Source: an uncultured Alistipes sp. (GTDB taxonomy: Bacteria > Bacteroidota > Bacteroidia > Bacteroidales > Rikenellaceae). From it: a DNA stretch of 18,420 nucleotides. The stretch is from the NCBI GenBank assembly GCA_937895825.1, contig CALBKP010000072.1, positions 1-18,420 of the forward strand, read 5' to 3'. This document shows, piece after piece, positions 1 through 6,579 of the stretch. Both the position numbers and the translations under genes were made by a program. The number at the start of each line of letters is the position of its first letter. The stretch's first letter is position 1. The notes beneath the pieces were generated by a model. That model did not search any database. It had not been told where the DNA came from and worked only from the letters and a program-made list of their open reading frames with translations.

Positions 1-110
1 TATTGAAGGAGCTTCGTCGCCGTCAGTACTTCACTAAGCCCTCAATCGCTAAGCGTGAGGCTATGCAGCACGCTATCTACGTTGAGCACACTTACCGTCA
101 GGAGGAGTAG
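1..110 (+). CDS. rpsU: 30S ribosomal protein S21, C-terminal part
   Basis: The window opens inside this gene. The frame starting at base 3 reads 35 codons to a TAG at 108-110. The visible residues include the KELRRRQYFTKPS stretch and the basic MQHAIYVE tail seen in Bacteroidetes S21. S21 is a small basic protein of the 30S subunit that helps initiation by binding near the 3' end of 16S rRNA. It is followed directly by a strong hairpin that ends the transcript. The start codon lies upstream of the window, so full length cannot be judged. Confidence 0.88.
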   Translation, partial: LKELRRRQYFTKPSIAKREAMQHAIYVEHTYRQEE

Positions 111-123
111 TACGACATACTAA

Positions 124-171
124 GATAAAAGATAAGAGCCACTGCAAATGCAGTGGCTCTTATCTTTTATC
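124..171. terminator. bidirectional terminator between rpsU and msrC
   Basis: A perfect 23-bp inverted repeat (124-146 with 149-171) is separated by two bases. It is A-rich on the left and T-rich on the right, so it would terminate transcripts from either side. It lies between the rpsU stop and the convergent reductase gene, whose TAG stop overlaps the last base of the stem. Confidence 0.9.
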
Positions 172-647
172 TACACCCTAATAAGCGAAACAATACGTTC
201 GAGCCACACTCTATCCACCTCATCAAACGTGGCAAGATGCTCACTGTCAATATCAAGTACAGCAACAATCTTATCGTCGAGCCACACAGGAACGACAATC
301 TCACTACGCGATGCGCTACTACAAGCAATATGCCCAGGGAAGGCATTGACATCGGGGACTACCTGCGTTATTCGCTCACGCCACGCTGTACCACACACAC
401 CACGTCCATAGGCTATACGAGTACAAGCAATTGGCCCTTGAAATGGGGCTAAAACAAGTTCATCACCCACAACACGATAAAATCCCGTCCACCAAAAGCC
501 AAAGGTACTATGGATAAGTGCCGCAACATTTGCCATCACGGCAATCACATCACTCTCACCCTCCACAAGCGTCTCAACCTGCCTATAAAGTAGTTCGTAT
601 TTCTCCTGTTTTGTTCCTGAGGCTATCTCAAAATTCTCTATATGCAT
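171..647 (-). CDS. msrC: free methionine-(R)-sulfoxide reductase (GAF-domain protein)
   Basis: A cytoplasmic GAF-fold enzyme of about 158 aa that reduces free L-methionine-(R)-sulfoxide using thioredoxin. The family signature is clear: WxGFY, then a PFQGPIACTRI block, GRGVCG, VVPDVNAFPGHIAC, ASRSEIVVP and VLDIDS. The three family cysteines are all present (ACTR, GVCG and HIACS), so the catalytic machinery looks intact. The open frame extends upstream to 692, but I place the start at the ATG at 645-647. That gives the family's usual N-terminus and length, and a promoter -7 box (680-687) lies inside the longer version, so a start at 692 is not possible from that promoter. An ATG at 669-671 is a near-leaderless alternative. 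Convergent with rpsU and divergent from the acyltransferase; probably monocistronic. Confidence 0.9.
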   Translation of the reverse strand: MHIENFEIASGTKQEKYELLYRQVETLVEGESDVIAVMANVAALIHSTFGFWWTGFYRVVGDELVLAPFQGPIACTRIAYGRGVCGTAWRERITQVVPDVNAFPGHIACSSASRSEIVVPVWLDDKIVAVLDIDSEHLATFDEVDRVWLERIVSLIRV

Positions 648-679
648 ATCAGTATTAATTCTGTGGTTCATTACAATAG

Positions 680-687
680 CAAATATA
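680..687 (-). promoter_or_regulatory. -7 box of the msrC promoter
   Basis: On the minus strand this reads TATATTTG, an exact match to the Bacteroidetes -7 consensus TAnnTTTG. It sits about 33 nt ahead of the chosen msrC start. No convincing -33 element was found, so the match rests on the -7 box and its position. Confidence 0.6.
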
Positions 688-882
688 GACATTATTTGTC
701 ATTTTGACCTATTTGTATTATTAATTGTTTTGCTGTATAAAAGTCGACACGAACACGCAATATTGGGAATATTCGATTTTTTGACCAAAAAGCACTTCTA
801 CCATTACACCTCATAACACACTGTTAATGTTGAATATACATCATCAACCAACAATTAAAATATCAAAAATAGGTCATAGATT
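688..882. other. divergent intergenic region
   Basis: AT-rich spacer between the divergent msrC and acyltransferase genes. It holds a small hairpin (AATATT, GGG, AATATT at 759-773) followed after three bases by a run of six T, possibly a weak terminator for leftward or rightward read-through. The open frame from 827 crosses this spacer, but its first 38 codons are low-complexity, precede the gene's promoter and are not counted as coding. Confidence 0.5.
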
Positions 883-913
883 TAGGAATTTTAGAATATA
901 TTTCGTATATTTG
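883..913 (+). promoter_or_regulatory. promoter of the PlsC-like acyltransferase gene
   Basis: A -7 box TATATTTG lies at 906-913 with a partial -33 (TTTA, 883-886) 19 nt upstream. The transcript would start at about 918, which places the ATG at 941 downstream of it and excludes the upstream ATG at 827 as the start. Confidence 0.65.
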
Positions 914-940
914 TTTGATCCAAACACAAATATACTACTA

Positions 941-2302
941 ATGAGAAAGATTCTAAAACCAAGAGACCACTCATTTTTTCTAAAGGCTTTTAGAGCTTAT
1001 TTGCAATATGTCAACTCTGGACTATACTTCCGTAAGGAGCATATCGTAGGAATTGAGAATGTGCCCATCAATGGTACCCCCGTAGTTGTAGTTTCTAACC
1101 ATCAGAATTGTCTGAATGACCCGTTGTGCGTGTGTCTTAACCTTACCGACCGACGCATGAACTTCCTTGCACGTGCCAACGTCTTTAAGAATCCAGTGTT
1201 CAACCGTGCGTTGCGTGCCATGGGTCTTCTTCCTGCATACCGCATGAGTCATGAGGGATTCGGTGCTATCAACAATAATCAAGCTACGCTCGATGCAGCT
1301 GGCCAGGCACTCACCGACGGTGAGACCGTGATGCTCTACCCCGAGGCTGACCACCAGGATAAGCGTTGGCTCGGAACATTCAAGATTGGTTACTTGCGCA
1401 TCGCCTTCGGTGCGGCTGAGAAGATGGGATTCAAGGAGGATGTCATGATTCTCCCCTCGTGCAACCACTACTCTAACTACTTCCACGCACGCGTGGATAT
1501 GCTCATTAAGTTTGGCGAGCCCATCTCGCTGAAGCCATATTATGAGCGTTATCAGGAGTCACCACGCGAAACGATGATGGAGATTAATGCCATTATACGC
1601 TCAAAGATTCAGGAGATGATGCTCCATATTGACGATCTTGAGCACTACGACCAAATCGACTACCTACGCGAGACGGGCTATGGTAAGAAGTATGCTAAGA
1701 CTCACGGCTTCAAATATAGATACCTACCCTCGCGCCTACGTGCCGACCAGAAGCTCGTAGATGAGCTTCAGACGCTAACAAAGGAGAAGCCCAAGCAGAT
1801 GGAGGAGATCTATCGCGACACGGCACACCTTGAGGCCGAGTGCAAGCGTCTCGGCATTCGTGACTGGCTCTTTACCAACAACCCAGGCATCGAGGCACCC
1901 ATATTTCGTGGCTTGGGTCTATTGCTACTGCTACCACTATTTATCATCTCGATAATCCCTACGGGACTGCTCTTTATCATTCCCAGAATCTTTACTAAGA
2001 AACTGATCAAGGATCAGATGTTCATCAGCTCGTTCAATGTGGCAGTCAGCGCTCTTGTATCTATTCCTATCTGTCAGCTACTACCATCAATAGTACTCTG
2101 GATATTTGCTGGATTCTGGTGGGCATTTGGCTACTTCATGGCCTTCCCCTTCATGTTCATCCTCGTATGGAACTACATGCGCTTGTGGCAGAAGTTCAAG
2201 GGTTCATGTAACTTTGTTAGGCCTAAGAATAGAGCTGCCGTCGCAGAGCTTCGCAAACTACGCGAGAGTATCTACCACCGCTTAGACTCACTTATCAATT
2301 AA
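941..2302 (+). CDS. 1-acyl-sn-glycerol-3-phosphate acyltransferase-like membrane protein (PlsC family)
   Basis: A glycerophospholipid acyltransferase-type protein of 453 aa from the ATG at 941. Residues about 30-200 form the LPLAT domain. The SNHQNCLNDP motif puts His54 and Asp60 five residues apart (HX5D), a spacing I recall from the Gpt2/AAK14816-like branch; classical PlsC has HX4D. A LYPEADH block (about 132-138) and KFGEPI (about 190-195) match later family blocks. The C-terminal part has two to three hydrophobic segments (about 324-349 and 361-411), so it is anchored in the inner membrane, followed by a basic tail. The likely role is acyl transfer to a lysophospholipid or glycerol-phosphate acceptor; acceptor and acyl donor cannot be read from sequence. 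The start was chosen because the promoter -7 box lies between the upstream ATG (827) and this one. Convergent with lpxA. Confidence 0.85.
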   Translation: MRKILKPRDHSFFLKAFRAYLQYVNSGLYFRKEHIVGIENVPINGTPVVVVSNHQNCLNDPLCVCLNLTDRRMNFLARANVFKNPVFNRALRAMGLLPAYRMSHEGFGAINNNQATLDAAGQALTDGETVMLYPEADHQDKRWLGTFKIGYLRIAFGAAEKMGFKEDVMILPSCNHYSNYFHARVDMLIKFGEPISLKPYYERYQESPRETMMEINAIIRSKIQEMMLHIDDLEHYDQIDYLRETGYGKKYAKTHGFKYRYLPSRLRADQKLVDELQTLTKEKPKQMEEIYRDTAHLEAECKRLGIRDWLFTNNPGIEAPIFRGLGLLLLLPLFIISIIPTGLLFIIPRIFTKKLIKDQMFISSFNVAVSALVSIPICQLLPSIVLWIFAGFWWAFGYFMAFPFMFILVWNYMRLWQKFKGSCNFVRPKNRAAVAELRKLRESIYHRLDSLIN

Positions 2303-2326
2303 ACCGATTGAGCTACTATACAATAA

Positions 2327-2360
2327 GAGAGCCTGCCAACTACTACGTTGACAGGCTCTC
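2327..2360. terminator. bidirectional terminator between the acyltransferase gene and lpxA
   Basis: A hairpin of GAGAGCCTG (2327-2335) with CAGGCTCTC (2352-2360), extended by CAAC/GTTG across one mismatch, with a six-base TACTAC loop. It sits between two convergent stop codons. No long T run follows on either strand, so its efficiency is uncertain. Confidence 0.75.
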
Positions 2361-2394
2361 ATTACACTGTTGTATATCCTAATACTCTATCTGT

Positions 2395-3180
2395 CTACCT
2401 TCTCGACATATACTGCTTGATAACGCCTCGCTTCGAACCACGGATAAACTCGATGAGGTAGTTACGTTCAGCACTCTCGGCAACCTCTGCCTCTGCCTTA
2501 TCACAACCAGCCTGGTAGTTCAGCTCGCTCTGAAACAACACACGACAGGTGTTGTGAATCGACTCTATCTGCTCGGGCGTAAAACCTCGGCGCGACAAGC
2601 CAACCTTATTGATACCCGCATAGTGAGTCTCGCCATTTGTTGCGATGATATAAGGGGGAATATCCTGTGTCACAAGCGCACCACCCTGAATCATAACGTG
2701 GTCACCTACGTGAATCCACTGGTGGAGGGCTGCATGGCCACCAATAACCACCCAGTCGCCAATCTCAACCTCGCCAGCCAACGACACACGATTTGCAATA
2801 ACACAATGGCTACCAACAACGTCGTCATGAGCGACATGCACGTAGGCCATAAGAAGGTTATGGTCACCAACAACTGTTGTACCGCGTGAAGCAGTACCAC
2901 GTGCTATGGTCACACACTCACGAATATCGTTATAGTCGCCAATAACAGCCGTAGTCTTCTCGCCTGCGAACTTCAGATCCTGAGGTAAGCATGCGATGCA
3001 TGCTCCAGGATGCACCTTATTACCCTTACCCAGGCGCGCACCATCATAGATGATAGCGTGGGGGCCAATCCAGCAATCATCGCCGATGACAACGTCACCC
3101 TCGATATATGCAAAAGGCTCAATTGTAACGTTCTTACCAATCTTTGCGTCGGGGTGAACGTATGCCAAATTACTAATCAT
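2395..3180 (-). CDS. lpxA: acyl-ACP--UDP-N-acetylglucosamine O-acyltransferase (LpxA)
   Basis: Catalyses the first step of lipid A synthesis, moving a 3-hydroxyacyl chain from ACP to the 3-OH of UDP-GlcNAc in the cytoplasm. The 261-aa protein begins MISNLAYVHPDAKIG and shows repeated left-handed beta-helix hexapeptides (IG/VG-type repeats) through about residue 180, then the GLSRRGF helix region. The catalytic base is His118 in HVAHD (E. coli His125); ALHQ His153 matches E. coli His160. The chain-length position Gly173 of E. coli aligns with Gly166, compatible with a long acyl chain. E. coli His144 aligns with Glu137 here. The frame is open up to 3252, but those codons overlap the end of lpxC/fabZ; the ATG at 3178-3180 gives the family N-terminus. 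It follows lpxC/fabZ by 29 nt, so the two are probably one operon. Confidence 0.95.
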   Translation of the reverse strand: MISNLAYVHPDAKIGKNVTIEPFAYIEGDVVIGDDCWIGPHAIIYDGARLGKGNKVHPGACIACLPQDLKFAGEKTTAVIGDYNDIRECVTIARGTASRGTTVVGDHNLLMAYVHVAHDDVVGSHCVIANRVSLAGEVEIGDWVVIGGHAALHQWIHVGDHVMIQGGALVTQDIPPYIIATNGETHYAGINKVGLSRRGFTPEQIESIHNTCRVLFQSELNYQAGCDKAEAEVAESAERNYLIEFIRGSKRGVIKQYMSRR

Positions 3181-3209
3181 AAATATCTCGAATTGTTTGT
3201 GTATTTCAA

Positions 3210-4595
3210 TTAACGGTTCTTCGCAATCTGTGCCGTGAGTATAGCCTCGCAAGCGAGCTGACCACCAACAAACGCCTTACACTCGGCCGTTACGATACCG
3301 CGACGCATATCCGCGATATGGCACTCGAGCTGCAACGTGTCGCCAGGCACTACCTTACGCTTCCACTTCACGCCATCGGCCTTGAGGAAGTATGTGCTAT
3401 AATGCTCGGGATCCTCAACCTGATTCAGAACGAGGATACCGCAGCACTGAGCCAACGCCTCGATGATGAGCACACCAGGCATAACGGGCTCATCGGGGAA
3501 GTGTCCCACAAAGAAGGGCTCGTTCATCGACACCTGTTTGATACCTGCAATGTCGTTACCCTCCATGTGGAAGACGCGATCAACGAGCAAGAAGGGAGGA
3601 CGGTGAGGAAGGAGACCCTTAATGGCATTGATATCCATCAGAGGCTGCTCCTTAGCGCTATACTTAAACATCGGGCGATCACCGCTGCGACGAATCGCGC
3701 GCGAAAGCTCCTTCATAAACTCCGTATTAGCGAAGTGGCCGGGACGCGTAGCCCACACACGACCCTTGATACGCATGCCGAGCAAGGCAAAGTCGCCAAG
3801 CACGTCAAGGAGCTTGTGGCGAGCGAGCTCGTTGTTAGCGCGGAGCTGCTGGTTATTGAGGTATCCACCCGTGATGCGGATGTCATCCTTCTGGAATATC
3901 TTCTTCAAGTGGTCGAGCTGCTCATCCGACACAGGATTCTCCACAACGACGATAGCGTTATCCAAGTCACCACCCTTGATGAGATTCATCTTCATAAGTG
4001 GCTCCAACTCATGCAAGAATACGAACGTACGGCACATGGCAATATTCGAGGTGTAGTCAATCTCGCCATTGTACACCGCATACTGATTACCCACAACCTT
4101 AGAGTTATAATCAACATGCACAGATACCGAGAACTCATCATCGGGGTAGAGCACGATAGCAACACCCTTCTCGGGCAGTGTATATACCTGCTTCTCGGTC
4201 ACCTCGTAGTACTTACGCTCGGCATTCTGCTCAACTGTACCAACCTCCGCAATACGTGCGGCATACTCCTTAGCCGAGCCATCCATAATGGGGGTCTCGG
4301 GGGCATTGATGTCGATAGTAGCGTTATCCACGCCAAGAGTCCACAAAGCGGACATGATATGCTCGATAGTGCTGACCTTAGCAGCACCCTTCTCTATAGT
4401 TGTGCCACGTGATGTGTCAGTGACATACTCACAAAGAGCAGGCACCTCGGGCGCACCCTCCACATCAACACGACGGAACGAAATGCCGTGGTTATCATCA
4501 GCGGGATTTACTGTCATCTTCACCTGAAGACCTGTGTGTAGACCCTTACCCTCGAACGAGATTGCTTGGGCAAGTGTTCTCTGTTTTGTTGCCAT
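3210..4595 (-). CDS. lpxC/fabZ: bifunctional UDP-3-O-acyl-N-acetylglucosamine deacetylase / 3-hydroxyacyl-ACP dehydratase
   Basis: A 461-aa fusion of two lipid enzymes, known in Bacteroidetes. Residues 1 to about 310 are LpxC, the committed zinc-dependent deacetylase of lipid A synthesis. Zinc ligands His79, His260 and Asp264 are present, Glu78 is the catalytic base, and His287 in RPGHF matches the second catalytic His. Residues about 318-461 are FabZ, which dehydrates 3-hydroxyacyl-ACP for fatty acid synthesis: the LLPHRPPFLLVDR entry, catalytic His365 in GHFPDEP and Glu379 in IIEALAQ. The two enzymes draw on the same 3-hydroxyacyl-ACP pool, so the fusion may balance lipid A against phospholipid supply. 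The ATG at 4595 gives the usual MATKQRTL start. First gene of the lpxC/fabZ-lpxA operon. lpxD, often just upstream in this phylum, is not next to it. Confidence 0.96.
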   Translation of the reverse strand: MATKQRTLAQAISFEGKGLHTGLQVKMTVNPADDNHGISFRRVDVEGAPEVPALCEYVTDTSRGTTIEKGAAKVSTIEHIMSALWTLGVDNATIDINAPETPIMDGSAKEYAARIAEVGTVEQNAERKYYEVTEKQVYTLPEKGVAIVLYPDDEFSVSVHVDYNSKVVGNQYAVYNGEIDYTSNIAMCRTFVFLHELEPLMKMNLIKGGDLDNAIVVVENPVSDEQLDHLKKIFQKDDIRITGGYLNNQQLRANNELARHKLLDVLGDFALLGMRIKGRVWATRPGHFANTEFMKELSRAIRRSGDRPMFKYSAKEQPLMDINAIKGLLPHRPPFLLVDRVFHMEGNDIAGIKQVSMNEPFFVGHFPDEPVMPGVLIIEALAQCCGILVLNQVEDPEHYSTYFLKADGVKWKRKVVPGDTLQLECHIADMRRGIVTAECKAFVGGQLACEAILTAQIAKNR

Positions 4596-4642
4596 ATTGA
4601 AAAATTTTTAGGTTTTCTTTCAACATTATATATTTAATGGCA

Positions 4643-4650
4643 CAAATATA
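4643..4650 (-). promoter_or_regulatory. -7 box of the lpxC/fabZ-lpxA promoter
   Basis: Minus-strand TATATTTG, an exact TAnnTTTG match, about 48 nt ahead of the lpxC/fabZ ATG. It leaves an AT-rich leader of about 40 nt. No clear -33 box was found in the A/T-only stretch upstream. Back to back with the promoter of the TonB-like gene. Confidence 0.6.
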
Positions 4651-4673
4651 CTAAAAAATTTAAAAAAAATTAC

Positions 4674-4681
4674 TATTTTTG
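4674..4681 (+). promoter_or_regulatory. -7 box of the TonB-like gene promoter
   Basis: TATTTTTG matches TAnnTTTG and lies 20 nt before the ATG at 4702, giving a short leader of about 14 nt. It is within 25 bp of the divergent lpxC -7 box, so polymerases binding the two could interfere with each other. Confidence 0.5.
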
Positions 4682-4701
4682 CTCGGAATATTAAATCGAC
4701 T

Positions 4702-5544
4702 ATGTCCGGCAACAGAATACAACCATCCCGAAAAAATGGGAACATCCGACCAAGACCCGAGCTACGACGCTCGAGCATCGACCTTGGTGACACTCGCTCG
4801 GAGAGTATCGGCGAGTGGCTGTACAGCCACCGTATCGGTTTATTGGTCGTAATCGTTGTATTTCTGTGTAGTAGTATTGCCTTAGCTACAATGCGTTACA
4901 ACGTGGAAGTGCGTCCAGTGGAGTATATCGTTGAGTTTATCGAGGAGGAGCCTACAATGGAGGAGATAGAGCAGCTAAAGCGCAAGCGCGACATGCTTCA
5001 AGAGGAGGTAAACCGTCGTTTAGCAGCTGTTCAAAATGTGAAAAACCTCCAATCGAACGATGCATCATCCGAAGCTGGATCGATGGATCAGACATCGTTT
5101 GATAGCGATATGCAGCAGATGATGGACAAAGTTGCAGCCGATATGGCCACAAATCGTGGCGATTATGAAAGTGGCGTGCGCGAGGCAAAGGGTATTGGCT
5201 CGCAGGGCGCGGGCAGTGGTACTGGTGCAGGCAAAGGCTCGGGCGACAAGGGTAAATTCTCGGGTGCCGTAACCGTGGCGTACAACTTCACCGACCCCGT
5301 GCGTCACCATCGCGACCTATACGTTCCAGCATACCGCGCCAAGGGCGGCGGTGTAGTTATTGTCGACGTATGGCTCAACCGCAACGGCGAGGTTACATCG
5401 GCACGTATAAACTCATCGACAAACCCCGAGCTAAACGAACAGGCACTTGCCGCAGCACGTCATAAGCGTACACTATTCCGCATTGACGGCTCGGCACCAG
5501 CGTCACATCGTGGAACGATAACTTACACATTTGTAGCACAATGA
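4702..5544 (+). CDS. TonB-like energy transducer protein
   Basis: A 280-aa inner-membrane protein with the architecture of TonB. There is a polar N-terminus of about 44 residues, unusually long, one transmembrane helix (about 45-63), and a charged, probably coiled-coil segment (about 84-115). A Gly/Ser-rich linker (about 164-188) leads to a C-terminal domain (about 198-280) containing VVIVDVWLNRNGEVTSARI and ending in TYTFVAQ, as in the TonB C-terminal fold. TonB proteins couple the proton-motive force through ExbB/ExbD to outer-membrane receptors. Neither ExbBD nor a receptor is in the window, so the partner is unknown, and the linker lacks the Pro/Lys richness of classical TonB. It could instead be a TonB-fold scaffold protein. 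Overlaps the next gene by 4 nt (ATGA), so the two are translationally coupled. Confidence 0.72.
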   Translation: MSGNRIQPSRKNGNIRPRPELRRSSIDLGDTRSESIGEWLYSHRIGLLVVIVVFLCSSIALATMRYNVEVRPVEYIVEFIEEEPTMEEIEQLKRKRDMLQEEVNRRLAAVQNVKNLQSNDASSEAGSMDQTSFDSDMQQMMDKVAADMATNRGDYESGVREAKGIGSQGAGSGTGAGKGSGDKGKFSGAVTVAYNFTDPVRHHRDLYVPAYRAKGGGVVIVDVWLNRNGEVTSARINSSTNPELNEQALAAARHKRTLFRIDGSAPASHRGTITYTFVAQ

Positions 5545-5939
5545 GAAGGATGCAACATATTGGTATAGCCATAGTCTTCACGCTTGTAGGCCTTCTCCTA
5601 CCAGCCGATGTTGTGGGCACAAGCCTCAACGCGGAGTTGCACATTGCTCCATACATCACACAAGAGGAGTCGCACTGCGAGGCATGCTTTACCGTGAGCA
5701 CACAGCCGCAACTCTCCACCTCAACATCGACAATAACACCTCCGAGCGTAACGCCCGCAGTACGAACCATATCGCGCTCAAACCTCAGCTCAGAGCGCAC
5801 GTTTCAATACTCAAAGGCCGTAAGTGCAATTGATACCACTACGGCAGCCTCACGTTACGGATTGTATAACCATAAAATATTGTTTGTCTCTCTCTCGCGA
5901 ATCTACTACCTGAATCGCTTGATGAGGCTTATTATTTAG
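5541..5939 (+). CDS. small secreted protein of unknown function coupled to the TonB-like gene
   Basis: I do not recognise this 132-aa protein. It starts in an ATGA overlap with the upstream TonB-like gene. An N-terminal hydrophobic signal (about 7-20, likely cleaved near 26) is followed by a low-complexity Ser/Thr/Pro middle (about 52-84). The C-terminus is basic and aromatic, ending RYGLYNHKILF...YYLNRLMRLII. Cys46 and Cys49 could form a disulfide or bind a metal. The export signal and coupling suggest a periplasmic partner of the TonB-like protein. The C-terminal motif is the only part that looks constrained. Confidence 0.6.
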   Translation: MRRMQHIGIAIVFTLVGLLLPADVVGTSLNAELHIAPYITQEESHCEACFTVSTQPQLSTSTSTITPPSVTPAVRTISRSNLSSERTFQYSKAVSAIDTTTAASRYGLYNHKILFVSLSRIYYLNRLMRLII

Positions 5940-5990
5940 CTACGCTACGGAGTTAGATAATTATTCTCCAGCATTTAGATAAGTAGCTAA
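5936..5990 (+). terminator. nested hairpin, possible terminator of the TonB-like operon
   Basis: Outer arms TTAGCTAC (5936-5943) and GTAGCTAA (5983-5990) enclose a small inner GGAG/CTCC pairing (5949-5952 with 5966-5969). It begins in the stop codon of the secreted-protein gene. There is no T run, so termination is only a guess. Confidence 0.3.
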
Positions 5991-6016
5991 TTAATAATAA
6001 ATAAACAATATATTTT

Positions 6017-6523
6017 ATGATTAAAACAGATATTTGCGAGGCATTGTATGCCTTGCCTGGTGACGCTATATGCGAGCGTCGCAAGCCGATTTGCAAGCCG
6101 TTGTGTGCAGCTATCATCGGTGCAGTTCTTTTAGTTATCAACTTTACGGCCATCGAGGATGCATCGAGGGCCTTAGGCATGACGCTTATGACCGTGGGCA
6201 TTGTAGCTCTACTCTATGGCACGATTATGACCATTGTACGCCTTATGAGCGATGATCGTGTACCCTATCACGCGCCATCGAAGAGCTACTTTAAGAGCCG
6301 CGAGCGTTACTACGACCGCGCACAACTCCCGGAGCTTCAGCGCGCCATTGCCACTGGCAATCGCAAGGCTATTGACGCTCTGCCTTGTGGTAACGTAGCC
6401 GCCATAACACTCGTTGAGTGCTTCACCAAAGATCGAGGCATCGAGACATACGCCATCTACGAGTATGCCGAGTTTGGCTATCGTATCATTGGTGATGTCA
6501 AGGTAGTTGTTAACAACAAGTAA
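6017..6523 (+). CDS. two-helix membrane protein of unknown function
   Basis: I do not recognise this 168-aa protein. The N-terminal 28 residues are cytosolic-looking, with four cysteines (7, 19, 26, 30), followed by two hydrophobic segments (about 29-44 and 53-75). A soluble C-terminal domain (about 80-168) holds a helix-like QLPELQRAIATGNRKAID and a beta-like end (TYAIYEYAEFGYRIIGDVKVVV). The GC content and codon use match the neighbours, so it looks resident, not acquired. It lies 56 nt ahead of the K+/H+ antiporter on the same strand and may share its transcript, but nothing in the sequence ties it to ion transport. The ATG at 6017 follows an A/T-rich, SD-less leader. Confidence 0.68.
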   Translation: MIKTDICEALYALPGDAICERRKPICKPLCAAIIGAVLLVINFTAIEDASRALGMTLMTVGIVALLYGTIMTIVRLMSDDRVPYHAPSKSYFKSRERYYDRAQLPELQRAIATGNRKAIDALPCGNVAAITLVECFTKDRGIETYAIYEYAEFGYRIIGDVKVVVNNK

Positions 6524-6579
6524 CAGCAACCGGTAGAACACCGGTCGCAGCGTAGTTATGAAACAAAAAATTGTAATAT

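Noticed and set aside
648..692. N-terminal extension of the reductase frame
   Set aside because: It contains the -7 box and would lengthen the protein beyond the usual family start.
827..940. N-terminal extension of the acyltransferase frame
   Set aside because: It precedes and spans the promoter at 883-913; the residues are low-complexity and not family-like.
3181..3252. Upstream extension of lpxA overlapping lpxC/fabZ
   Set aside because: The family N-terminus begins at the ATG at 3178-3180; the extension is not LpxA-like.
3318..4412. Long plus-strand open frame of 364 codons
   Set aside because: It lies wholly antisense to lpxC/fabZ, whose catalytic motifs are intact; the frame is a by-product of its codon use.
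6529..6545. ACCGGT...ACCGGT repeat as a terminator before the antiporter gene
   Set aside because: Only 6 bp with no T run; each half is itself palindromic, so it may be chance.
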